Part shown: in pieces, positions 61,401 through 64,000 of the stretch
How positions within the stretch are numbered: the stretch's first letter is position 1
How the letters are laid out: every line of letters starts with the position of its first letter
From: Enoplosus armatus
Taxonomy: Eukaryota > Chordata > Actinopteri > Centrarchiformes > Enoplosidae
Assembly: GCF_043641665.1 (NCBI RefSeq)
Contig: NC_092181.1
Coordinates: forward strand, 16,467,463-16,531,462
DNA: 64,000 bases
Reading direction: 5' to 3'
The notes under the pieces: generated by a model
Seen by the model: the letters and a program-made list of their open reading frames with translations, nothing else
Told to the model about the DNA's origin: nothing
Database searches by the model: none
Translations under genes and position numbers: made by a program

Positions 61401-64000
61401 ACTTCACAACCAGTCAAGATAACATCTTCACCAGTCATTAAAACTCCACCACCAGTCAATGCTACTCCAACAACTTCCAATACAACACCAAACTCACTAG
61501 GTAACAAAACCATGAAACAAGGAAATTCAGCTACAATTGGCAGTGTCAATCCTATAAGATTGGAATTACAAAATTTAGCTTAGTCCTATGTCACTTATTC
61601 TTCATATTCTTTGCCACCAGCTAATTCTGCTTTTACCCTGCCAGGTTATTTGACCACTTCCTCAATAAATGGAACAGCCTCATCACTAAAATCCACAAGT
61701 ACAACTCGTGTTCCAGCTACCACAACAACAGCTGCCCAACCATCTGAGCCAAAAATCACTTTGGCATTCAAAGTGCAGCAAAATTTTACAGCACAGCTTG
61801 CGAACAAATCCTCTCCAGAATTTAAGGAATTGGCACACAAAGTGTCCACAGCGGTAAGTCAAAACACATGTATACAGTATATATCTTTTTTCAATTTATA
61901 ATTTTCCACGAACAAATACCAAATACTAAGAGGTTTTAGAGGAACTGCAAGTGTGAAATTACAGTTTGACATACCACTAACAAATGTGGATCAAAGTATA
62001 AATGACAGCATTCAGATAGCGTCTACAAAAATACCTTCACAATACAATTGGTCGAAATAAAAGTAAATCAGGATGTGTAGGTGTGGAAGGGATCCAGTGA
62101 CTTGTCTGTAAATGTATCACGAGTCATGCACAAAGTTACTGTTTCACGATTATGAACAGTTAATGTTAGTGAGCTTAAATGAATATGACACACTAACTGA
62201 TACCTTTGAAAGATGGTTTAACTGGAACACTTCAAGTTTATATTAAAATATTTGAAAATAGATGTTATGCTGTTTTGTAAAGAAAAGAAATGTCCATTTT
62301 CATGTCATTCCTTTAGGTCACTGTCTACCCGGATATCATGAAATCTCTCACTGGTTGACTCTATTAACTTAGACACATGAATACATATATTCAATCGTTC
62401 TCGAACAAACGCAAACGCAAGCACGCACGCACACAAACTTGATCACAAACAGACACACACCAGCTTTTCTTAAATGAAAGAAAATGACTTCCTGTTGCTT
62501 TCTTTTAATCATTCGCATAAAATGTGATTTTTACAGCTCAACAAAGTCTATTCAACTAAATATGGAGCTGCCTTCAACAGAACTGTGATCCAACATTTCA
62601 GGTACAAGGTGTTGCTTCTGATATATTTGCAGACTTTGGTGATTTTGCTTTCAATCTGCCAAAATGTCTCAGACAAACAAGGGGCGCTCTGGCGGTGTAA
62701 GAGTTCAGGCACTCACCCTGAACCTCCCCAGTTCACTAGACCATAGTCCTTTTTTGTATATCTTTCTCCATCTCTCTTTCACCTCATTTCCTGGCTGCTC
62801 TTTGCCGTAAATTGTTTAATACAAAATCAAAACATCCAAATACTAGTTTAACAAAATAATGATCAAAAGCATTGTATAACTAATCATTTCCAAAAATATT
62901 TTTCTAATAGTCAAGGATCCATTGTGGTAGATGCTCAGGTGATATTCAATGATGTCAACTCACTACCAAATGCCAGTTCTGTGGCTGAAACTTTGGTGGC
63001 TGCTGCTTCCAGCTCTAATTTCTCCCTCAGTGTCAACACATCATCCATTGTTGCAACAAGTAAGACTTTACTTTAATTGCCATACATAAAAGTCAGTTCA
63101 TTTTAGAAATTCAAACAATAAACAATGTTATAATGTGATGTATCAGTTTACAAGGCATCAGATTGAATTAAAATTCTGAATTAAAAATTCAATTTCTCAG
63201 TCATATTGGCACCTACTGAAGTCCCTGCCACGATTGCATTGTCAACATCTATCACTTCATCAGTTCTTAATGAAAGCACTCCACCAGTCGCGACAACTTC
63301 ACCACCTCTTGGACCAAGTTCAGAACAATTCACTACAAGTTCGCCAGGAATAAATTCAACTACAGCTATCGGTAAGACAGCAATTTCTTCCTCATCTTCA
63401 TCTTCTATATCTCAAACTTCACCTTCACTCCCTTCAAGTCAAGCACCACTAAATACAAGTTTGCCAACAATCAACACCACTTCCTTACCACTCTTTGAAA
63501 CTTCACCACCAGTGAGTTCAAGTACATTACCAGACACTTCAACATTGCCAACAATCAACACAAGTTTAAAACCACACACAAGTTCATCAGAAGGCACTGC
63601 AACTTCAGAAGCAGTCAGTGAATATTTGCCAACAATCAACACAACTTTAGTGCAACTGAAAACGTCACCGCTAGTCAACAATACTTCATCTCCTAATCAT
63701 ATCACTTTACCACTTACAACTTCACCACCTGTCAACACAGCTCTAACACAAGTCATGTCATCTTCAACACCACTCAAAACAACTTCAGAGTCAGTCAAGA
63801 CACCTTTATCGCCAGTCACTGCATCTTCATCTTCAACAACTCAAACTTCATCTCCACTTTCTTCAAGTCAAGAACCTCAAGACACAAGTTTGCTACCACT
63901 CAGTATGACTTCTTTACCACTCTCTACAATTTCACCACCACTTGATTCAAGTCCAGTCCCGTCAACATCAACTATGTCACCTATCAACACAAGTTTACAT
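1..64000 (+). CDS. Giant SEA/PTS mucin gene, internal fragment (44 exons and part-exons in 12 units)
   Basis: Seen: exons on one strand join in frame throughout. They are PTS exons, then SEA exons of 233, 65 and 149 bp, with GT-AG introns at every junction and phases 1, 0, 2, 1. The joined reading frame covers 50,187 nt without a stop and has no Cys or Trp. Known: PTS regions carry dense O-glycans, and SEA domains occur in membrane mucins such as MUC1, MUC3, MUC16 and MUC17; arrays of many SEA domains alternating with Ser/Thr-rich sequence are typical of MUC16. Inferred: a secreted or membrane-tethered surface mucin of an epithelium. Signal peptide, EGF domains, transmembrane segment and tail are not in the window, so tethering is unproven. 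An alternative is several tandem genes, but no promoter, initiator exon or terminal exon is seen between units. Confidence 0.85.
1496..1615 (+). other. 120-bp 3n intron with in-frame TAG (unit 0)
   Basis: The donor is CTAG/gtaac. The acceptor is the pyrimidine-rich run ending ttctttgccaccag/CT. The length is a multiple of three and the frame before and after is the same, so retention would add 27 codons and then stop at TAG 1576 to 1578. Splicing joins G to CT as an Ala codon and continues into the SEA linker. The copy reads accattaaac, as only the unit-9 copy does; other units read accatgaaac. Confidence 0.75.
1616..3068 (+). CDS. SEA domain module, exons 1616..1848, 2533..2597, 2920..3068 (unit 0)
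   Basis: The joined product is 149 residues. Residues 1 to about 45 are an S/T-rich linker (TTRVPATTTTAA). The SEA domain follows from about residue 46 (ITLAFKVQQNFTAQL, then SPEFKELAHKVSTA). Exon 2 gives the helix LNKVYSTKYGAAFNRTVI, and the junction codon gives HFSQGSIVVDAQVIF. GSIVV (residues 102 to 106) matches the family self-cleavage consensus GSVVV. The helix SSVAETLVAAA ends the fold. There are seven sequons (NGT, NFT, NKS, NRT, NAS, NFS, NTS). Donors are gcg/gtaagt, cag/gtacaa and caa/gtaaga; acceptors end ttacag, taatag and tctcag. Known: SEA domains fold, cleave themselves at G/S and stay associated. Cleavage here is inferred. This copy has Val in NSVFTL where others have Ala, and GTC for the last Val codon, as in unit 9. 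Confidence 0.9.
1849..2532 (+). other. Intron A (unit 0) with SEA-like open stretch and CA-rich tract
   Basis: 684 bp, from gtaagt to ttttacag. Positions 1934 to 2056 form a 40-codon open stretch ending in TAA that reads like part of a SEA strand and helix (see the separate entry). Positions about 2407 to 2430 are a short cgcaa/cgcac microsatellite-like tract. Nothing else was recognised. Confidence 0.7.
1934..2056 (+). pseudogene. Possible decayed SEA exon inside intron A (unit 0)
   Basis: In one frame the stretch reads FRGTASVKLQF, then IPLTNVDQSINDSIQIAS, then a TAA at 2054. The order resembles the cleavage-site strand and following helix of a SEA domain (compare HFSQGSIVVDAQVIF and SSVAETLVAAA in exon 3). 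An ag precedes it at 1934 and an AAA/gtaaat donor-like site follows the stop. The same stretch is present in every unit, at 7038, 13479, 17786, 22093, 30264, 36308, 42352, 48048, 54834 and 61938. The resemblance is judged by eye and could be chance; no joined protein is claimed. Confidence 0.3.
2598..2919 (+). other. Intron B (unit 0), long form with SINE-like relic
   Basis: 322 bp, 13 bp longer than in most units because of an extra ctaattggacaaa after the tgatcaaa run; only units 0 and 9 have it. Contains the relic described at 2677. The extra bases open a short upstream frame with an ATG at 2855, which is not a gene. Confidence 0.65.
2677..2816 (+). mobile_element. Degenerate SINE-like relic in intron B
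   Basis: Starts ggggcgctctggcggtgtaa and runs through a C/T-rich tail (tctttctccatctctctttc, then cctggctgctctttgccg). This layout resembles the 3' body of tRNA-derived fish SINEs. No intact A/B box pair, poly-A tail or target-site duplication is seen. Present in every unit, so it was inserted before the array expanded. Family assignment needs a repeat-library search. Confidence 0.35.
3069..3209 (+). other. Intron C (unit 0), 141 bp
   Basis: From gtaaga to caatttctcag, phase 1. The same length in all units. A small variable site just before the acceptor reads aattaaaaattc, aatgaaaaattc or aataaaaaattc in different units. No other element seen. Confidence 0.8.
3210..6599 (+). CDS. PTS mucin exon, unit 1 (1130 codons)
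   Basis: The exon begins TC-ATA-TTG-GCA after tctcag, so the residues are (I)ILAPTEVPATIAL; the TTG at 3215 is an internal Leu codon, not a start. GPRSEQ-type 5' end, then a Ser7 run, one copy of the unique 664-bp module A (about 3780 to 4443, marked by KTSSKMTTLSPVPSTP and PVNETAIFTSSSSP), then 432- and 522-bp type submodules built around LPTINTT, KTSPLVNNTSSP and MSPINTSLHAGTT. Ends with the common 3' segment. No 219-bp insert. Shortest of the module-A units. Expected function: O-glycosylated rod with unusually many N-glycan sites. Confidence 0.88.
6600..6719 (+). other. 120-bp 3n intron with in-frame TAG (unit 1)
   Basis: Same donor, acceptor and length as the first copy; TAG at 6680 to 6682. 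This copy has cctatacgattgg where others have cctataagattgg. Confidence 0.75.
6720..8159 (+). CDS. SEA domain module, exons 6720..6952, 7637..7701, 8011..8159 (unit 1)
   Basis: Same three-exon module with GSIVV at the exon 2/3 boundary. Exon 2 has ATC-AAA (Lys) two residues before the HF..GSIVV strand, where most units have Gln; units 1, 2 and 3 share this change. The last Val codon is GTT. Linker has NSAFTL. Confidence 0.9.
6953..7636 (+). other. Intron A (unit 1), SEA-like stretch at 7038..7160
   Basis: 684 bp. Carries the same 40-codon open stretch and cgcac tract. Two private substitutions against the other copies: aaaataggtg for aaaatagatg and tacccagata for tacccggata. Confidence 0.65.
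7702..8010 (+). other. Intron B (unit 1), short form, SINE-like relic at 7781..7920
   Basis: 309 bp; lacks the 13-bp ctaattggacaaa segment. The relic is the same as in unit 0. Confidence 0.6.
8160..8300 (+). other. Intron C (unit 1), 141 bp
   Basis: Phase 1 intron; the variable site before the acceptor reads aatgaaaaattc, seen only here. Confidence 0.78.
8301..13040 (+). CDS. PTS mucin exon, unit 2 (1580 codons), module A duplicated
   Basis: GPRSEQ-type start with NTSLPKLNTT (Lys from an aaa codon, others have Thr). Two copies of module A, at about 8871 to 9534 and 11175 to 11838, 2304 bp apart, so a block of this size has been duplicated within one exon. Between them are 432- and 522-bp submodules. 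Private residues include PPVVSSTLPD near 9613 and SPINKSLHAG near 12390; the latter removes an N-glycan sequon (NTS to NKS keeps one at a shifted residue). No 219-bp insert. Same 3' segment and phase 1 donor. Confidence 0.88.
8797..11100 (+). repeat. 2304-bp block, first copy; module A recurs from 11101
   Basis: The segment beginning NHTTLPLTTSPPVNTTL and module A recurs 2304 bp downstream. 2304 equals the 1782-bp spacing seen in unit 10 plus one 522-bp submodule, which suggests a shared ancestral duplication followed by gain or loss of one submodule. Confidence 0.7.
13041..13160 (+). other. 120-bp 3n intron with in-frame TAG (unit 2)
   Basis: TAG at 13121 to 13123; splice sites as in the other units. 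Confidence 0.75.
13161..14600 (+). CDS. SEA domain module, exons 13161..13393, 14078..14142, 14452..14600 (unit 2)
   Basis: Complete module, GSIVV kept, all donors and acceptors intact. Lys form of exon 2, as in units 1 and 3. Confidence 0.9.
13394..14077 (+). other. Intron A (unit 2), SEA-like stretch at 13479..13601
   Basis: 684-bp form with seven T in the early T-run, as in units 0, 1 and 9. Confidence 0.65.
14143..14451 (+). other. Intron B (unit 2), SINE-like relic at 14222..14361
   Basis: 309-bp short form; no other element seen. Confidence 0.6.
14601..14741 (+). other. Intron C (unit 2), 141 bp
   Basis: Variable site reads aataaaaaattc, as before the PTS exons of units 3, 4 and 10. 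Confidence 0.78.
14742..17348 (+). CDS. PTS mucin exon, unit 3 (869 codons), short form without module A
   Basis: GPSSEQ/GVNS start. Module A is absent: the exon passes from the opening segment straight into the SEGTATSDAVSEYLPTINTT submodule (Asp where others have Glu). Private residues shared only with unit 4: SSPALSTSTMAPINTSLHAETT and STPIKTTSETV. Contains one 219-bp insert near the 3' part (about 16650 to 16870) and SSQRSKTS for SSQSSKTS. With unit 4 it is the shortest PTS block in the window. Confidence 0.88.
17349..17468 (+). other. 120-bp 3n intron with in-frame TAG (unit 3)
   Basis: TAG at 17429 to 17431. Confidence 0.75.
17469..18907 (+). CDS. SEA domain module, exons 17469..17701, 18385..18449, 18759..18907 (unit 3)
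   Basis: Complete, GSIVV kept. Last of the three consecutive Lys-form copies; the switch to Gln occurs between this and unit 4. Confidence 0.9.
17702..18384 (+). other. Intron A (unit 3), SEA-like stretch at 17786..17908
   Basis: 683 bp: one T fewer in the run just after the donor. All later units except 9 share this form. Confidence 0.65.
18450..18758 (+). other. Intron B (unit 3), SINE-like relic at 18529..18668
   Basis: 309-bp short form. Confidence 0.6.
18908..19048 (+). other. Intron C (unit 3), 141 bp
   Basis: Variable site reads aataaaaaattc. Confidence 0.78.
19049..21655 (+). CDS. PTS mucin exon, unit 4 (869 codons), copy of unit 3
   Basis: Predicted protein identical to unit 3 along its whole length, including TMAPINTSLHAETT and the 219-bp insert. 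Lacks module A. Phase 1 at both ends. Confidence 0.88.
21656..21775 (+). other. 120-bp 3n intron with in-frame TAG (unit 4)
   Basis: TAG at 21736 to 21738. Confidence 0.75.
21776..23214 (+). CDS. SEA domain module, exons 21776..22008, 22692..22756, 23066..23214 (unit 4)
   Basis: Complete, GSIVV kept, Gln form of exon 2. Confidence 0.9.
22009..22691 (+). other. Intron A (unit 4), SEA-like stretch at 22093..22215
   Basis: 683-bp form; content as in unit 3. Confidence 0.65.
22757..23065 (+). other. Intron B (unit 4), SINE-like relic at 22836..22975
   Basis: 309-bp short form. Confidence 0.6.
23215..23355 (+). other. Intron C (unit 4), 141 bp
   Basis: Variable site reads aattaaaaattc, introducing the GINS-type PTS exons. 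Confidence 0.78.
23356..29826 (+). CDS. PTS mucin exon, unit 5 (2157 codons), largest in the window
   Basis: GPSSEQ/GINS start, with VATTSPP for VVTTSPP. One module A (about 23926 to 24589; this type has ETATFTSFSSP for ETAIFTSSSSP). Its size comes from stacked internal duplications: a 432-bp submodule in tandem (25025 and 25457), a 954-bp block in tandem (25889 and 26843), then two 522-bp type submodules (27797 and 28319), and the 219-bp insert near 29125. A 6.5-kb uninterrupted PTS exon is long even for membrane mucins. Confidence 0.88.
25025..25888 (+). repeat. Tandem pair of 432-bp PTS submodules
   Basis: Copies start at 25025 and 25457 (144 codons each). They differ at the start, QEPRDTS in the first and QQPLDTS in the second, and share the private DNIALTQ change. 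Confidence 0.75.
25889..27796 (+). repeat. Tandem pair of 954-bp PTS blocks
   Basis: Copies at 25889..26842 and 26843..27796. Both carry the same private SSPVPSTSTMSP change and read identically at protein level. 954 equals 432 plus 522, the two common submodule sizes. One such block also occurs in unit 9. Confidence 0.8.
29827..29946 (+). other. 120-bp 3n intron with in-frame TAG (unit 5)
   Basis: TAG at 29907 to 29909. Confidence 0.75.
29947..31385 (+). CDS. SEA domain module, exons 29947..30179, 30863..30927, 31237..31385 (unit 5)
   Basis: Complete, GSIVV kept, Gln form. Confidence 0.9.
30180..30862 (+). other. Intron A (unit 5), SEA-like stretch at 30264..30386
   Basis: 683-bp form. 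Confidence 0.65.
30928..31236 (+). other. Intron B (unit 5), SINE-like relic at 31007..31146
   Basis: 309-bp short form. Confidence 0.6.
31386..31526 (+). other. Intron C (unit 5), 141 bp
   Basis: aattaaaaattc form. Confidence 0.78.
31527..35870 (+). CDS. PTS mucin exon, unit 6 (1448 codons)
   Basis: GINS-type start, one module A (about 32097 to 32760), no 219-bp insert. Shares with unit 7 a private PPVGSNTLPD (Asn from agt to aat near 34757). Relative to unit 5 it lacks the second 432-bp, one 954-bp and one 522-bp submodule and the insert. A synonymous CTG at about 32779 differs from CTA in unit 7. Confidence 0.88.
35871..35990 (+). other. 120-bp 3n intron with in-frame TAG (unit 6)
   Basis: TAG at 35951 to 35953. 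Confidence 0.75.
35991..37429 (+). CDS. SEA domain module, exons 35991..36223, 36907..36971, 37281..37429 (unit 6)
   Basis: Complete, GSIVV kept, Gln form. Confidence 0.9.
36224..36906 (+). other. Intron A (unit 6), SEA-like stretch at 36308..36430
   Basis: 683-bp form. Confidence 0.65.
36972..37280 (+). other. Intron B (unit 6), SINE-like relic at 37051..37190
   Basis: 309-bp short form. Confidence 0.6.
37430..37570 (+). other. Intron C (unit 6), 141 bp
   Basis: aattaaaaattc form. Confidence 0.78.
37571..41914 (+). CDS. PTS mucin exon, unit 7 (1448 codons), copy of unit 6
   Basis: Protein identical to unit 6, including the private PPVGSNTLPD. Module A at about 38141 to 38804. No 219-bp insert. 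Confidence 0.88.
41915..42034 (+). other. 120-bp 3n intron with in-frame TAG (unit 7)
   Basis: TAG at 41995 to 41997. Confidence 0.75.
42035..43473 (+). CDS. SEA domain module, exons 42035..42267, 42951..43015, 43325..43473 (unit 7)
   Basis: Complete, GSIVV kept, Gln form. Confidence 0.9.
42268..42950 (+). other. Intron A (unit 7), SEA-like stretch at 42352..42474
   Basis: 683 bp; private cagtgtatatat variant shortly after the donor. Confidence 0.65.
43016..43324 (+). other. Intron B (unit 7), SINE-like relic at 43095..43234
   Basis: 309-bp short form. Confidence 0.6.
43474..43614 (+). other. Intron C (unit 7), 141 bp
   Basis: aattaaaaattc form. Confidence 0.78.
43615..47610 (+). CDS. PTS mucin exon, unit 8 (1332 codons), 348-bp internal deletion
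   Basis: Closest to units 6 and 7 but exactly 348 bp (116 codons) shorter. The joint lies in about 45390 to 45485, where TRSSQGSKSSAPATETLP runs directly into SLPTLNTTALP; in units 6 and 7 these belong to two separate SPINTSLHAGTT repeats 348 bp apart. The frame is kept. Module A at about 44185 to 44848. Has PPVGSSTLPD rather than the Asn form of units 6 and 7. Confidence 0.88.
47611..47730 (+). other. 120-bp 3n intron with in-frame TAG (unit 8)
   Basis: TAG at 47691 to 47693. Confidence 0.75.
47731..49169 (+). CDS. SEA domain module, exons 47731..47963, 48647..48711, 49021..49169 (unit 8)
   Basis: Complete, GSIVV kept, Gln form. Confidence 0.9.
47964..48646 (+). other. Intron A (unit 8), SEA-like stretch at 48048..48170
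   Basis: 683-bp form. Confidence 0.65.
48712..49020 (+). other. Intron B (unit 8), SINE-like relic at 48791..48930
   Basis: 309-bp short form. Confidence 0.6.
49170..49310 (+). other. Intron C (unit 8), 141 bp
   Basis: aattaaaaattc form. Confidence 0.78.
49311..54395 (+). CDS. PTS mucin exon, unit 9 (1695 codons)
   Basis: GINS-type 5' half but a 3' end like unit 0. One module A (about 49881 to 50544, private MPIISSPTP), one 954-bp type block with SSPVPSTSTMSP, two 522-bp type submodules (52366 and 52888) and the 219-bp insert near 53700. Near the end it has private QMITLQP for HMITSQP. It is 741 bp longer than units 6 and 7, equal to one 522-bp submodule plus the 219-bp insert. Confidence 0.88.
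54396..54515 (+). other. 120-bp 3n intron with in-frame TAG (unit 9)
   Basis: TAG at 54476 to 54478; accattaaac form, shared only with unit 0. Confidence 0.75.
54516..55968 (+). CDS. SEA domain module, exons 54516..54748, 55433..55497, 55820..55968 (unit 9)
   Basis: Complete, GSIVV kept, Gln form of exon 2; GTC last Val codon, as in unit 0. Linker has NSAFTL. Confidence 0.9.
54749..55432 (+). other. Intron A (unit 9), SEA-like stretch at 54834..54956
   Basis: 684-bp form. Four private substitutions: gaggacctgc for gaggaactgc, ttcacatagc for ttcagatagc, aatgaacatg for aatgaatatg and cttcaggttt for cttcaagttt. It is the most diverged intron A in the array. Confidence 0.65.
55498..55819 (+). 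other. Intron B (unit 9), long form, SINE-like relic at 55577..55716
   Basis: 322 bp with the 13-bp ctaattggacaaa segment and catccatata, both as in unit 0. Confidence 0.6.
55969..56109 (+). other. Intron C (unit 9), 141 bp
   Basis: aataaaaaattc form. Confidence 0.78.
56110..61500 (+). CDS. PTS mucin exon, unit 10 (1797 codons), module A duplicated
   Basis: GPRSEQ-type start matching unit 1. Two copies of module A (about 56680 to 57343 and 58462 to 59125), 1782 bp apart. The second has aaggcagttg where the first has aaggccgttg, the same pair of variants as in unit 2. Followed by 432- and 522-bp submodules and the 219-bp insert near 60800. Second-largest PTS exon in the window. Confidence 0.88.
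56606..58387 (+). repeat. 1782-bp block, first copy; module A recurs from 58388
   Basis: The NHTTLPLTTSPPVNTTL start and module A recur 1782 bp downstream within the same exon. The join before the second copy reads VTETLPTINTTLVQLKTSP, as in unit 2. Confidence 0.7.
61501..61620 (+). other. 120-bp 3n intron with in-frame TAG (unit 10)
   Basis: TAG at 61581 to 61583. Confidence 0.75.
61621..63059 (+). CDS. SEA domain module, exons 61621..61853, 62537..62601, 62911..63059 (unit 10)
   Basis: Complete, GSIVV kept, Gln form. Confidence 0.9.
61854..62536 (+). other. Intron A (unit 10), SEA-like stretch at 61938..62060
   Basis: 683-bp form. Confidence 0.65.
62602..62910 (+). other. Intron B (unit 10), SINE-like relic at 62681..62820
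   Basis: 309-bp short form. Confidence 0.6.
63060..63200 (+). other. Intron C (unit 10), 141 bp
   Basis: aattaaaaattc form. Confidence 0.78.
63201..64000 (+). CDS. PTS mucin exon, 5' part (unit 11)
   Basis: GINS-type start, open to the window end (two bases completing a codon, then 266 codons). After NHITLPLTTSPPVNT (Ile from atc, others Thr) it runs into ALTQVMSSSTPLKTTSESV. The sequence normally following PPVNT, including module A, is missing, so this exon has a deletion joint near 63740. It then has SSPVPSTSTMSP, as in the 954-bp blocks of units 5 and 9. Confidence 0.85.

Larger units (their letters stand above)
3210..63200 (+). repeat. Tandem array of ten complete mucin cassettes
   Basis: Each unit runs from a PTS acceptor to the next one. 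Unit lengths are 5091, 6441, 4307, 4307, 8171, 6044, 6044, 5696, 6799 and 7091 bp. The part from SEA exon 1 to the end of intron C is nearly constant (1580, 1581 or 1594 bp), so length differences come from the PTS exon. Introns are as similar between units as exons are, which indicates recent duplication or homogenisation rather than protein-level selection alone. By the start of their PTS exons the units fall into three groups: GPRSEQ type (units at 3210, 8301, 56110), GPSSEQ with GVNS (14742, 19049) and GPSSEQ with GINS (23356, 31527, 37571, 43615, 49311 and the partial 63201). Confidence 0.95.

Noticed and set aside
1..64000. CRISPR array, bacterial adhesin or phage-related repeat
   Set aside because: Repeats are coding and kilobase-sized, with introns and SEA domains; there are no short direct repeats with unique spacers and no ribosome binding sites.

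Overview
The window is a piece of a eukaryotic, almost certainly vertebrate and probably teleost, genome. It lies entirely inside one giant mucin gene on the + strand. Neither the 5' end (promoter, signal peptide) nor the 3' end (membrane span, cytoplasmic tail, polyadenylation site) is present. The organism is inferred from GT-AG introns in consistent phases, SEA domains, Pro/Thr/Ser-rich (PTS) mucin exons, an intronic SINE-like relic and short fish-like introns (120 and 141 bp). Nothing prokaryotic, viral or RNA-coding was recognised.

Layout: a four-exon cassette is repeated head to tail, with ten complete units and two partial ends. Each cassette has (1) one very large PTS exon of 2.6 to 6.5 kb, (2) a 120-bp intron carrying an in-frame TAG, (3) SEA exon 1 (233 bp), (4) intron A (683 or 684 bp), (5) SEA exon 2 (65 bp), (6) intron B (309 or 322 bp), (7) SEA exon 3 (149 bp) and (8) intron C (141 bp). 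The junction phases are 1, 0, 2, 1, so every cassette is a symmetric phase 1-1 block and reads through in frame. Spliced together, the window encodes 50,187 nt, about 16,729 codons without a stop, in the size class of human MUC16. The architecture, PTS blocks alternating with SEA domains, is MUC16-like, but orthology cannot be claimed from sequence reading alone.

PTS exons start at 1 (partial), 3210, 8301, 14742, 19049, 23356, 31527, 37571, 43615, 49311, 56110 and 63201 (partial). SEA modules start at 1616, 6720, 13161, 17469, 21776, 29947, 35991, 42035, 47731, 54516 and 61621. Unit length varies almost only through the number of 432-, 522-, 219- and larger submodules inside the PTS exon. Introns and SEA exons are nearly identical from unit to unit, which points to very recent expansion and homogenisation by unequal crossing-over or gene conversion.

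Predicted product: an extended, heavily O- and N-glycosylated, cysteine-free chain with a SEA domain after each PTS block. Every SEA copy keeps a GSIVV self-cleavage-like motif. The points most worth checking are the readthrough/retention stop in every unit, the SEA-like open stretch inside intron A, the recombination junctions (45.4 to 45.5 kb and 63.7 kb), the near-perfect unit duplications (14.7 to 23.4 kb and 31.5 to 43.6 kb), and the complete absence of Cys.
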